Shown here in pieces: positions 37,465 through 46,700 of a stretch of DNA of 64,000 nucleotides. This DNA is from VXNE01 sp965200505 (GTDB lineage: Bacteria; Pseudomonadota; Gammaproteobacteria; Pseudomonadales; Azotimanducaceae). Where the stretch lies: the NCBI GenBank assembly GCA_965200505.1, contig OZ241343.1, positions 1,364,001-1,428,000 on the forward strand, read 5' to 3'. The notes below the pieces were generated by a model. That model made no database searches. It was given only the letters and a program-made list of their open reading frames with translations, and was not told where the DNA came from. A program made the position numbers and the translations under genes. Within the stretch, counting starts at the first letter, position 1. Every line of letters starts with the position of its first letter.

Positions 37465-38592
37465 ATGCAATCCAGCGACTCACCCTACAAGGTGCTCTTC
37501 CTGGATCCGGGCCTCTTCGAGGAGACGGTGTGCCTCGTCGCCCCGGAACTGGCCGCCACGATGGACTTCAGCACCGCCACCGCGCTCGACAAGGAACATC
37601 TGACGGCGCAGACCCGCACTCGCCTGCAGGACCAGCTCCGCCGCGTCGAGTTCAAGGAGGGCGCGCACAAGGACGGTCGCCGCCCGTACGTCCTGGTGCT
37701 GCTGGAGTTCCAATCGGATCAAGACTTGGACATGGCCTGGCGGATGCGGGAGTACTTGCACTTGGTCGAGTCCGACCTGCGCGAGGCCGGCACGTTGGAA
37801 CGGGAGGGCGCCCTGCCGCCTATGCTCTCCATCGTGGTACACAACGGCGAGGGCCCTTGGCGGGCCGCCGCGGAGTGCTTGGGGCCATTGGTTGGGGACG
37901 GGCCGCCGGCGCGGATCCCGATGTATGCTACGGTGGACTTGCAGTTGTTGGCGCGGGGGCCAGACGCGCAGGGCCGTGCGCTGGCGCCGGGCAGCCGGCT
38001 GGCGACGCTGGCGGAGGTGGAGTCGGCGAGGGCCGGGGCGCTGCCGAGGCTGCTGCGGACGGCGTTCCAGCGTCACGGCGGCCCGGATTCCGCGGCGTTG
38101 CGGCGCGGGCTGCATCTGCGGGTCGAGGCGGCGCTCGCGCGCCGGGGCATGGCGGCGGAACTGCCCCCGCTGGCCGAGTTCGAGCGGCTGCTCGCACAGA
38201 GACGAGGAGGGCACATGACAGCGATGTTGGACGCGACGCTGGAGCGCTGGGAGAAGGCGAAGATCGCGGAGGGCGTTGAGCGTGGTTTGGCGCAGGGTGT
38301 TGAGCGTGGCCTAGCGGAAGGTGTTGAGCGTGGCTTGGCGGAAGGCGTAGAGCGTGGCTTGGCGCAGGGCATCGAGCGGGGCGCGGCACAGGGGCGTGTC
38401 GCGCTGCTTGGGCAACTGGCGGAGCGGCGGTTTGGCACCAGCGTGGCGGATCAGTTGACGGCGTTGTTGGCCGACGAATCCGACCTGTCGCGACTGGACG
38501 AGGCTGGCCTGTGGTTGGTGGAATGTCACACTGGCGAGGCGCTGCTCGCGCGGCTCAGGAACGCCCGCGGGCGCATGACCAACAACCGTTGA
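37465..38592 (+). CDS. Rpn-family/DUF4351-type putative nuclease
   Basis: 375 residues. It resembles the Rpn (PD-(D/E)XK) recombination-promoting nuclease or putative transposase family: SDSPYKVLFLDPGLFEETVCLVAPE, VEFKEGAHKDGRRPYVLVLLEFQSDQDLDMAWRMREY (quoted in parts, with E-F-Q as the catalytic strand), PPMLSIVVHNGEGPW. The C-terminal third has five 8-residue repeats of G-V-E-R-G-L-A-E/Q (38272-38391), a feature of DUF4351-type tails, then LLGQLAERRFG and DLSRLDEAGLWLVE. Start ATG 37465. Confidence 0.78.
   Translation: MQSSDSPYKVLFLDPGLFEETVCLVAPELAATMDFSTATALDKEHLTAQTRTRLQDQLRRVEFKEGAHKDGRRPYVLVLLEFQSDQDLDMAWRMREYLHLVESDLREAGTLEREGALPPMLSIVVHNGEGPWRAAAECLGPLVGDGPPARIPMYATVDLQLLARGPDAQGRALAPGSRLATLAEVESARAGALPRLLRTAFQRHGGPDSAALRRGLHLRVEAALARRGMAAELPPLAEFERLLAQRRGGHMTAMLDATLERWEKAKIAEGVERGLAQGVERGLAEGVERGLAEGVERGLAQGIERGAAQGRVALLGQLAERRFGTSVADQLTALLADESDLSRLDEAGLWLVECHTGEALLARLRNARGRMTNNR
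38272..38391 (+). repeat. five tandem 24-bp repeats inside the Rpn-like gene
   Basis: Imperfect 24-base units encoding GVERGLAQ or GVERGLAE, ending in GIERGAAQ. They are in frame, so copy-number change would keep the reading frame. Confidence 0.85.
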
Positions 38593-38680
38593 CCCACGCC
38601 GAACGATGCCGATGTGTGTCGCCCACCGGCGAGTTGGCTTGCCTACAATGGCCGCCCTCCGGGTTCGTTCAAGGACCGCG

Positions 38681-39151
38681 ATGACCGTGCCATTCCGTAA
38701 CCTCACCCTTGCCGCGGCACTGCTCGCGCCGGCCACGGTGAGCCACGCCCACCACGCCTTCTCAGCCGAGTTCGACGCCAATCTGCCGATTCGCGTGAGC
38801 GGTGTGGTCACGAAGGTGGAGTGGATCAATCCCCATGCGTGGGTGCATGTGCGGGAGCGGAGCGCCGATGGCTCCGAGGAGGATTGGATGCTGGAGGCCG
38901 GTACCCCCAACACGCTGCTCCGGCGCGGGTTGACGCGCAGCCTGCTGATGCCGGGCACGGAAGTGGTGGTGCGCGGCTACCAAAGCAAAGACCGGGTGTG
39001 CGATCCGGTTTGCGCCGGCAGCGGGCGCGACATCACGTTCGCCGACGGCAGCCGTTTGTTCATGGGCTCGTCCGGTACTGGAGCGCCCCGCGATGGCGCC
39101 GACCCCAACGAGCCGGCCCGCGCCGAGGAGGCCACACTGCCCGAAGGCTGA
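38681..39151 (+). CDS. secreted DUF6152-type protein
   Basis: 156 residues. Signal peptide MTVPFRNLTLAAALLAPATV with cleavage near SHA-HHAF. The mature start HHAFSAEFDANLPIRVSGVVTKVEWINPHAWVHV is typical of the DUF6152 family. Two Cys at DPVCAGSG and KDRVCD. Function unknown. ATG 38681 is preferred over 38606 and 38648 because the signal peptide begins there. Confidence 0.78.
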   Translation: MTVPFRNLTLAAALLAPATVSHAHHAFSAEFDANLPIRVSGVVTKVEWINPHAWVHVRERSADGSEEDWMLEAGTPNTLLRRGLTRSLLMPGTEVVVRGYQSKDRVCDPVCAGSGRDITFADGSRLFMGSSGTGAPRDGADPNEPARAEEATLPEG

Positions 39152-39172
39152 GGACGCCACTGCCGCGGCGTC

Positions 39173-40177
39173 TCACTCCGCGCCGAGGTCCTCCTTCTTC
39201 GGCATCCACTTGTACCAGCTTGGCAGCCAAGTGTCGTCGCTCAAGCCGGCGGCATCTTGGCGGCGGGCACCGGAGAGCATCAGGCGCATGGCGTAGTTGC
39301 CTTCGTGGCAGGCGTATTCGTAGATGTCGTCGTCCGTGGCCTTCATCTCCGTCTCCACCGAGAACGGGGCCTCGAACATCTCCGGGTCATCCACGGTGAA
39401 CTCGTAGCGTAGCGTGTCGGCGTCCACGCGGGTGAAGCGCTCGGTCAAGATCATGTTCATGCCGGAGCCGCGGAATGTGGTGTGGGGCGTGAAGTTCTTC
39501 GTCTGCACCACCAGCTGGTCGCCTTCCCAACGGCCCCGCGAGTCGCCCTTCCAAAGCCGCAAGGAGTCTGGCACATGCGGCCGGCCGTCGAGGGGAATCA
39601 CGCGGTGGTCGTTCACCATTTCGTTCAGGATGGCCACATAGCCGGGCGCTTGGAACACGCGCATGATGTTGTTGTAGGCGCCGGCGAGCATCGGCGGGCC
39701 GGAATTGAAGCCGATGAGGCAGCGCGTGGCCGGCGGCCGATCTGCCGGTGTGCGCGGCGCGCGGCTCCATTTCTCGCGCCATTCGGCCCAGCGATGCAGC
39801 ATCGCCGTCGTTGGCGCCGGCACCCGGCCGTTGGGCGGATCGACCACCAGCGATGTGCGCATCGTGCCGGCGAGTTTGGTGCCCAAGTCGAGGAAGCCGG
39901 CGTTGTAGCCGATGTCCACATCCGCCTGGCCAGTGGCCTCCGAGGGCGCGGCGCGGCGTTCGGCGGCCGTGCGCTCGATTTCGGCCGCCTCCTCGGCGGT
40001 GAGAATCTCCTTGTCCTTAAGCGCTGCCGGCCGCTCCAGCGGTGTCAAGGTGCGGAAATCCCAAGTGCCTTGCAGGTCTGGGACGCCCCAAGCCGTTCTC
40101 TGGGCGTCGTCTGCGCCGGTGGCGAGCGCCGCCGTGACGGCGAGCGCGGCGAGCCGGTGGCCGGTTGCGGCGTTCAT
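39173..40177 (-). CDS. conserved hypothetical exported protein, paralogue 1
   Basis: 334 residues, no named family. Weak signal peptide (GHRLAALAVTAALATGADDA). Features: GVPDLQGTWDFRTLTPLERP, RCLIGFNSGPPMLAGAYNNIMRVFQAPGYVAI, RGRWEGDQLVVQTKNF, LTERFTRVDADTLRYEFTVDDPEMFEAPF. The same scaffold (PDLxGxW, WxGDxLVVxT, TERYTR-x-RYExTxxDPxxF) is seen in the next gene, so they are paralogues. Start overlaps the upstream gene by four bases. Confidence 0.75.
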   Translation of the reverse strand: MNAATGHRLAALAVTAALATGADDAQRTAWGVPDLQGTWDFRTLTPLERPAALKDKEILTAEEAAEIERTAAERRAAPSEATGQADVDIGYNAGFLDLGTKLAGTMRTSLVVDPPNGRVPAPTTAMLHRWAEWREKWSRAPRTPADRPPATRCLIGFNSGPPMLAGAYNNIMRVFQAPGYVAILNEMVNDHRVIPLDGRPHVPDSLRLWKGDSRGRWEGDQLVVQTKNFTPHTTFRGSGMNMILTERFTRVDADTLRYEFTVDDPEMFEAPFSVETEMKATDDDIYEYACHEGNYAMRLMLSGARRQDAAGLSDDTWLPSWYKWMPKKEDLGAE

Positions 40178-41073
40178 CTTGCCTCCGTTCTGGTGGATGG
40201 ATGGTAGAGATGCCCGTAAGTCGCTTCCTCGGCGAACTCCACGCACTTGAACTCGAGGATTTGGGCGTTGGCCTCCAAGCGCCGGTAGAGCGGCATGGAG
40301 AGCTTCCACGGGCGGCTGAACACCTGCGGGTCTTCCAAGGTCGCCTCGTAGCGCATGGCGTTCGGCCCGGTGCGGGTGTAGCGTTCAGTCACTTTCAGGG
40401 CTTCGCTGTGGAAGTTGCCGGCGGCATCGAGCCAAGTGTCCGGCACTTGGTCCGTCACCTCCACCACCAGCGAATCCCCATCCCAATGGCCGAGGGAGTG
40501 CCCCATCCAAGATGGCAGTGGCGCTTCGGCGCCCGGGCGGTCGAGGTGGATGACGCGGCTGGTGCTGGCGAACTCGTAGGCGACGAGGATGGCCGCCGGC
40601 GTCTGCACAAATTGGAACGGAAACGGCATGTACACGGCGCGCGGGATGCCGGGCATGTAGCACTTCACCGCGGGGTCCCGTGCCAGCCAATCGGCGCGGT
40701 TCTCGTCGCGTTGGTTCAACGCCCAGTCTTGGTAAGGAATCGTGCCGCCCTCCACCACCGAGAGGCCGGCGGGAATCGCCCCCAAGGCCCCCAACAGCGG
40801 GAATGGCCCAGGCCGCGCCGCGTGGGCCTCCAAGTCCCAATGGGCGGTGCCCAGCGCTTGCCAGATGCCGTTCAGATCCGGGTTGCCGTCGGGCGTGCGA
40901 GGCACCACCCAAGGGCTCGGCTCGGCGGTGCGCGGCGCTTCGGCACTGCAACCGGTGCCCGCCAAGAGCGCCACGGCAGCCACTGCGTAGGCGAACCACG
41001 GCTGGCCTTGCGCCGCGCCGCGCCGGCGGCGGTGCACATTTAGGCGTGGATGGGACCGTGGAATTGAACGCAT
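40174..41073 (-). CDS. conserved hypothetical lipoprotein, paralogue 2
   Basis: 299 residues. A basic N-terminus precedes AYAVAAVALLAGTGC, an apparent lipobox with Cys at about residue 42. NPDLNGIWQALGTAHW, GHWDGDSLVVEVTD, VTERYTRTGPNAMRYEATLEDPQVFSRPW align with paralogue 1. Overlap of four bases makes a two-gene operon. No activity is known for this family. Confidence 0.72.
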   Translation of the reverse strand: MRSIPRSHPRLNVHRRRRGAAQGQPWFAYAVAAVALLAGTGCSAEAPRTAEPSPWVVPRTPDGNPDLNGIWQALGTAHWDLEAHAARPGPFPLLGALGAIPAGLSVVEGGTIPYQDWALNQRDENRADWLARDPAVKCYMPGIPRAVYMPFPFQFVQTPAAILVAYEFASTSRVIHLDRPGAEAPLPSWMGHSLGHWDGDSLVVEVTDQVPDTWLDAAGNFHSEALKVTERYTRTGPNAMRYEATLEDPQVFSRPWKLSMPLYRRLEANAQILEFKCVEFAEEATYGHLYHPSTRTEAR

Positions 41074-41209
41074 GGTGCCGCACCCTTGGCGGTGGGAGCT
41101 TGTAGCCTACTACAACACTCCAAGGGGCCGGGGTGCCTCGGTGGGTTCGGTTTTGGGGTTCGCCGGCTCCATCATCGAGCCCCGATTGCTCGGCGCAACC
41201 GCATGGAGA

Positions 41210-41866
41210 TCAGCGCGACGACGCTGGCCGATGGTGGGCACGGTCGGCCCGTCGCCAGCGGTCGTGGAACTCGCTCGCGGTGTTGACGCGCGGATAAGGT
41301 TCGTTGGGCACCGGCACGCCGAGGGCCTCGCAAAGCGGCGGCCATCCATCGCGCGGGTCGAACACGATGAGCCGTTCTCGAGGCACCGTGGCCTCCGCCC
41401 TCGCCACGTTGGCCTCATAGACAGCGATGGCGTTCGCCCTGTCGTCCAAATCGCCGCCGAAGGTGCCGTCGACGATGATTTCCTTGGCCATGGCCATGCG
41501 CTCACGGCGCTTTGGGTCGCCAGAGCGCAAGCCCTCCTGCATGGAACGGAAGATCGTGACTTTCGCGCTTTCGTACCAGCTGGTCGCCTCCCGCATGGTG
41601 AGGACGACCTTCGCCTCCGGATAGAAGGCCATGAGTGGTTCCCAGAACGCCGCCGCCGGCCAGTCCACCGCCGCGGCGTAACCGTCGAACAGCGTCCCCC
41701 AAGGTTCGGCGCCGCGCCAAGCGTCCTGCCAAAGGGGCGCATGATGCGGCTGCTCCACCACCTCCATCATGTGATAGCACTTTGCGAAACCGAGCCGTTC
41801 GAGTGCCAGCTTCAACGACAGGGTGCCGGTGCGGCCGAAGCCCGCTCCGATGACTTTGAGCGTCAT
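41210..41866 (-). CDS. sulfotransferase-like protein (Sulfotransferase_4)
   Basis: 218 residues. MTLKVIGAGFGRTGTLSLKLALERLGF is the PAPS-binding 5'-phosphosulfate loop of this family, followed by KCYHMMEV, PEAKVVLTMREATSWYESAK (3'-phosphate binding R and S), and the closing NEPYPRVNTASEFHDRW. ATG 41866 is chosen by homology; it overlaps the metallopeptidase stop by four bases. Acceptor unknown. Confidence 0.87.
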   Translation of the reverse strand: MTLKVIGAGFGRTGTLSLKLALERLGFAKCYHMMEVVEQPHHAPLWQDAWRGAEPWGTLFDGYAAAVDWPAAAFWEPLMAFYPEAKVVLTMREATSWYESAKVTIFRSMQEGLRSGDPKRRERMAMAKEIIVDGTFGGDLDDRANAIAVYEANVARAEATVPRERLIVFDPRDGWPPLCEALGVPVPNEPYPRVNTASEFHDRWRRADRAHHRPASSR

Positions 41867-42729
41867 GGTGCTGTCCTCCAATGGGCGAGGGGGTCTTCGC
41901 CAAAGAGCTCGACCAGTTGCGCATGCACGGCCGGCCACGGTTCCGCGACGATCCAAGGCGCGGTGAAGAACGCTTCCACCAACACGGCAAAGAACTCGGC
42001 CGGGCTCTGTGCCGCGTAGTCGTCGAGAGGGGGTGACTCACCGCGGTCGAGCGCCTTGCGGAGCCCCTCGAAGGCCGCGGACAGCGTCGCCGCCCAACGC
42101 GCTGCGGACATGCCCTTGCGCAGCGGCGGATGGCCGTTGTGATGGCCGCTCAATTCGTCGAACTTGTGTGCGAACTCGTGCAACACGACATTGCCGGTCC
42201 ATGCTTCCTGCCCGGCAGCCTCGCGCCAAGGCCGCGCCTCGTCCCACGCGAGCGCCACGGCGCCGCCATGCATCGCCTCGCCATCCAACTCCTCGTAGCC
42301 GCGGTGGACGATGCCATCCTCGTCCCACACTTCGCGGGGCGCGACGAATCCCGCCGGATAAACCACCAAGGTGCGGCAGGCTGCCAAGGCGTCATATCCC
42401 AAGTTCAGGGCCAGCCGGCAGGCCTGTGCGCCGATGGCGACGCGGACGTAGTCATCCACCTCGAAACCTTGGGCACCGAAGCAGCGCTTGTCGGCGATGA
42501 AGCGGGTCGTCAACTCGCGCAGCTGGTGCAGCCCCTTTGCCGGGAGACCGTCGCACAACGGCAACTCCGTCACCACCTGCGCCCACAGGGCGTCATGGAT
42601 GGGCTGGCGGCGCCGGCGCCGTCCAAGGAGCCAAGTGGAGAGCGAACTAGAAATCGCCGTCGGCCCCGGCGTGGCTTGCCAGCCACGCGCGGTGAACGTG
42701 CGTTGGGGCCCGCGGCTGCGCGGGCCCAA
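41863..42729 (-). CDS. mtfA: MtfA-type zinc peptidase
   Basis: 288 residues as drawn. Zinc site VVLHEFAHKFDELSGHHNG (HExxH) with YAAQSPAEFFAVLVEAFF providing the downstream Glu. LSTWLLGRRRRRQPI at residue 30 is where MtfA normally begins, so the true start may be internal and non-ATG. MtfA is a glucose-PTS-linked peptidase that binds the Mlc repressor in E. coli; the role here is not known. Confidence 0.87.
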   Translation of the reverse strand: MGPRSRGPQRTFTARGWQATPGPTAISSSLSTWLLGRRRRRQPIHDALWAQVVTELPLCDGLPAKGLHQLRELTTRFIADKRCFGAQGFEVDDYVRVAIGAQACRLALNLGYDALAACRTLVVYPAGFVAPREVWDEDGIVHRGYEELDGEAMHGGAVALAWDEARPWREAAGQEAWTGNVVLHEFAHKFDELSGHHNGHPPLRKGMSAARWAATLSAAFEGLRKALDRGESPPLDDYAAQSPAEFFAVLVEAFFTAPWIVAEPWPAVHAQLVELFGEDPLAHWRTAP

Positions 42730-42762
42730 TCAAACCGCTCCGTAGATCGCCACAAACGGTGG

Positions 42763-43548
42763 TCATGGGCGCATCGCGGCGAGCGCCGCGGCATGTAAGG
42801 CATCGCTCGCCGCCGCCACGATCAGACGCCCACCGCGCGGCGTTTCGCCGGCGATGTCTGTGATCCGCGCCCCCGCCCCGCGCAGGATGGGCACCAGCGG
42901 CAGGATGTCGTAGGGGCGGATGTCGTCCTCGATCACCAAGTCCACAAGGCCGTGCGCCAGTAGGCAGTAGTTGTAGCAGTCGCCCCCGTAGCGCATCAGC
43001 CGCACCCGTTCCGCCAGCGCTTGGAAGCGCCCCAGCGTCGCCCGGTCGAATAGGTTGGGATGCGTTGCGCACAACACGGCGCTCGCCAAAGTCGCGTCTG
43101 CGCGCGCCAGCAGGGTGCGGCGCGTGCCGGCGCGGTCGAGCCAAGCCCGCTCGCCATCGCCACCGAATGTCTCCTGCACCACCGGCTGGTGCATGAGACC
43201 CGCGGCGGGTTCGCCATCGCGCAGGAGGCCGAGCAGACAGCCCCAGGCGGGCAGCCCGGTCATGAAGGAACGGGTGCCATCGATGGGATCGATGATCCAG
43301 CTCCAAGCCGAGCGCCCGGTGTACTCGCCAAACTCTTCGCCCACGATGCCGTGCTCCGGGTAACGGGCTTGAATCCTCTCACGGAGGTGGCTTTCGACCG
43401 CCCGGTCCGCCTCGGTCACCGGGTCGAAACCACCCTTGCCGAGCTTGTTCTCAACGGCCAAGGGTGCGCGGAAATGGGCTGCGGCGAGTTCGCCGGCGGC
43501 GATGAGTGTCTCTTGGCCGAACGCCAGCAGCCGATCGATCTCAGACAT
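42763..43548 (-). CDS. inositol-phosphatase-family protein (histidinol-phosphatase-like)
   Basis: 261 residues. GKGGFDPVTEADRAVES and GIVGEEFGEY (metal-binding Glu) lead to WIIDPIDGTRSFMTGLPAWG (Asp pair and DGT), with GDCYNYCLLAHGLVDLVIEDDIRPYDILPLVPI at the C-terminal metal site. The FMTGLPAWG variant suggests a HisN-type histidinol phosphatase. ATG 43548; longer frames upstream are not supported. Confidence 0.88.
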   Translation of the reverse strand: MSEIDRLLAFGQETLIAAGELAAAHFRAPLAVENKLGKGGFDPVTEADRAVESHLRERIQARYPEHGIVGEEFGEYTGRSAWSWIIDPIDGTRSFMTGLPAWGCLLGLLRDGEPAAGLMHQPVVQETFGGDGERAWLDRAGTRRTLLARADATLASAVLCATHPNLFDRATLGRFQALAERVRLMRYGGDCYNYCLLAHGLVDLVIEDDIRPYDILPLVPILRGAGARITDIAGETPRGGRLIVAAASDALHAAALAAMRP

Positions 43549-43779
43549 GGGTGACGGTGCCCCGGTCGCGCTGTCGTTGCCAGTAGGCCAGCCGCGTTGA
43601 CGTGCGGCAGCGTACCATCGCGGAGATCGGGGCACCAAGTTAGAATCGCTGGTTCGTCGGTTTGGCGTAATCCAGCAGGGACAGGTCAGGGCAATCTGTG
43701 AAGGTTCGATTCTTGCCGCTCGTCTGTCTCTGCCACGGGACATTGGTCAGGGGGTCCGCCCCAGCCGAGGCCGCCCGGC

Positions 43780-46700
43780 ATGGATAGAGTGGCCGTGCTG
43801 GTGGCGGGCATGCATCGGAGCGGCACTTCCGCGCTGACGCGGATGCTCGTGGGAGTCGGCTGCGACGCGCCGCGTACCTGCATGGAGGCGGATGCCCACA
43901 ATGCGTTGGGCTATTGGGAATCAAAGGTCATCGTGGAGCTGAACGATGCCATCTTGGCGTCCGGCGGCTCATCGTGGGATGACTGGGGGCCGTTCAACCC
44001 CGCTTGGTGCAGTTCGCCGGCGGCTGCGCCGTTCCATGCACGTGCCGTTCGTGCGCTTGAGCGTGAATTCGGCGACAGCCCCTTGTTCGTGCTCAAAGAC
44101 CCGCGGATTTGCCGCCTGCTCACCTTCTGGAAGGAGAGCTTGGAGGCGTTTGGCACCACGACACGCTTGGTGTTTCCGGTGCGCAATCCGTTGGAGGTCG
44201 CCGCGTCGTTGGCGCGGCGCGACCTCATTGAAGAGCCGTTTGGCGCCCTCCTGTGGCTGCGCAACGTGTTGGAGGCCGAAGCCGACTGCCGCGGCGATGA
44301 GCGGGCGTTCATTCGCTATGACGACGTGCTGGTGAACTGGGAAGCAGCGGCCGAGCGATTGGCTCGGCAGTTGTCCATCACTTGGCCCAAACGCTCCACG
44401 CTGACCACCTTGGAGATCGACGAAAACCTGCCCCAGAAGCTGAAACACCAAGTGCGAACGGACGCTGATGTGAGCGACGGGCCGGGTGTGGCCGAGTGGG
44501 TGAAGTCCACCTACGCCATCCTCGCCCGCTGGACACGGGACGACGTGCGCAAGGGCGATGCGGCGCGACTCGACGCGACCAAGGCCGCCCTCGATGAGGC
44601 CGAGGCCGTGTTTCGCCGCCCCCTCGTGTTGGGCGTTCGCGCCCGGCAGCGGGAAGCGCGGCTCGAGGGCGAGCTGGCCGAATTCCGCCAAGGCATGGAG
44701 GCCCTGGCGGCTGACATCAAGGCCAAGGACGGTCAGTTGGCAACCAAGGACGGTCAATTGGCGGAGCTCGGGGAGACGGTTACGGCTCGGGACGTGCGGA
44801 TCGATGCCCTGGAACACGAAGTGTCGGGGCGGGGCGGGCGCCTCCGCGAATCCGCCCAGCGAATCGACGCCCTCGAACACGAGGTGCTGGCACGCGACGA
44901 GCGAATCCGCGAGGCGGCGGAGCGGGCCGGCGCCCTCGAACGCGAGGTGGCCGCGCGGGACGAACGGCTCAGCGAGGCGGCGGAGCGGGCCGGCGCCCTC
45001 GAACGCGAGGTGGCCGCGCGGGACGAACGGCTCAGCGAGGCGGCGGAGCGGGCCGGCGCCCTCGAACGCGAGGTGGCCGCGCGGGACGAACGGCTCAGCG
45101 AGGCGGCGGAGCGGGCCGGCGCCCTCGAACGCGAGGTGGCCGCGCGGGACGAACGGCTCAGCGAGGCGGCGGAGCGGGCCGGCGCCCTCGAACGCGAGGT
45201 GGCCGCGCGGGACGAACGGCTCAGCGAGGCGGCGGAGCGGGCCGGCGCCCTCGAACGCGAGGTGGCCGCGCGGGACGAACGGCTCAGCGAGGCGGCGGAG
45301 CGGGCCGGCGCCCTCGAACGCGAGGTGGCCGCGCGGGACGAACGGCTCAGCGAGGCGGCGGAGCGGGCCGGCGCCCTCGAACGCGAGGTGGCCGCGCGGG
45401 ACGAACGGCTCAGCGAGGCGGCGGAGCGGGCCGGCGCCCTCGAACGCGAGGTGGCCGCGCGGGACGAACGGCTCAGCGAGGCGGCGGAGCGGGCCGGCGC
45501 CCTCGAACGCGAGGTGGCCGCGCGGGACGAACGGCTCAGCGAGGCGGCGGAGCACATCGCGGGTTTGGACACGCACGCGAAGGAACAAGCCAAGCAGCTT
45601 GACGCGCTGCACGCTTCCACTTCATGGCGCATTACCCGGCCGCTGCGCACCATCAAGCGCTTCATTGGCGCTGCCTCCCGACGTCGTGTGCTACGTTGGG
45701 TGATGGTGCCGGCGCGGCTCGCGTGGCGTCTGTTGCCGTTGGGGAAAGCGCGCAAGGAACGCCTCAAGGGCAGGGCGGGCCGCCGGTTGCCGAAGCGTCT
45801 CGCGGTTCACAACGCCTCACTCTATGCCCGCGCCGATGGCTTTGCCGCCGCGGGTCGGCTCGATCTTGCGGACTACAGCCACCGCGCCGCGCAGGGCAAG
45901 GGGGCGGTGCCGATCCTGTTTGATCCGGATTGGTACTTGGCCAACAACGACGATGTGAAATCGGCTGGCGTGGACCCGCTTCAGCACTACCTCGAAAGCG
46001 GTGCCATTGAAGGCCGGTTGCCCGTGGCCATCGAGCCGAATGTCATCGACCCGATGATCGACGGCTTGCATCGATTGAACCTGAATGATCAAAACGTCTT
46101 TCGTTTTGATGGCGCGTTCTACAGGGCGCTCTATCCCGAGCTGGCCCCACTCGACGAGGACGCGCTGGCGCGGCACTACGAGGAACACGGGCGGGCCGAA
46201 TCCCGGGCCGGCTCCAAGGGCGAGTTCGTAGCTGAGTTCTGCATCCACCCGGCGGAAATTCCCCTCGACTTCCGGGCGGAGGAATACATCAGCCTCTACC
46301 CGGATTTGAGCCCCTTCGGCGAACGGCCGGCCTTGGAGGCGTTGCGTCACTACATGTTGCATGGCCGCTGGGAGCCCCGCCTGCACACGCTGCGTGATGA
46401 GGAGAAACGAGCGCCAACCCGCCAACCCGCACTGCAACCCACCCCAGCCGGCGCAAGACGCCCGCTGTGTGTGCTCGCCCACGTCTATTACCCCGAGCTC
46501 TGGCCAGAACTCGCCGGCTACGTCGACAATCTCCCGAGTGGAACGTATGACCTTTACGTCAATCTCGTCGATGCGACATTCACCCAAGCGTCCCTCGCCG
46601 ACATCCGAGCGGCGTTTCCGGCGGCACGGGTCTATGTCAGCGAGAACGCTGGGCGGGACATCGGCGGGCACTTCCAATTGCTGAGGAACCTCCGCATGGA

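Noticed and set aside
43690..43730. tRNA-like stretch with GGTTCGATTC
   Set aside because: It resembles a T-arm, but no acceptor, anticodon or D arms can be paired around it.
43969..45767. Long minus-strand open frames (547 and 337 codons) across the repeat array
   Set aside because: They are caused by the tandem 63-bp unit having no stop in any frame. The plus-strand fusion protein explains the region.
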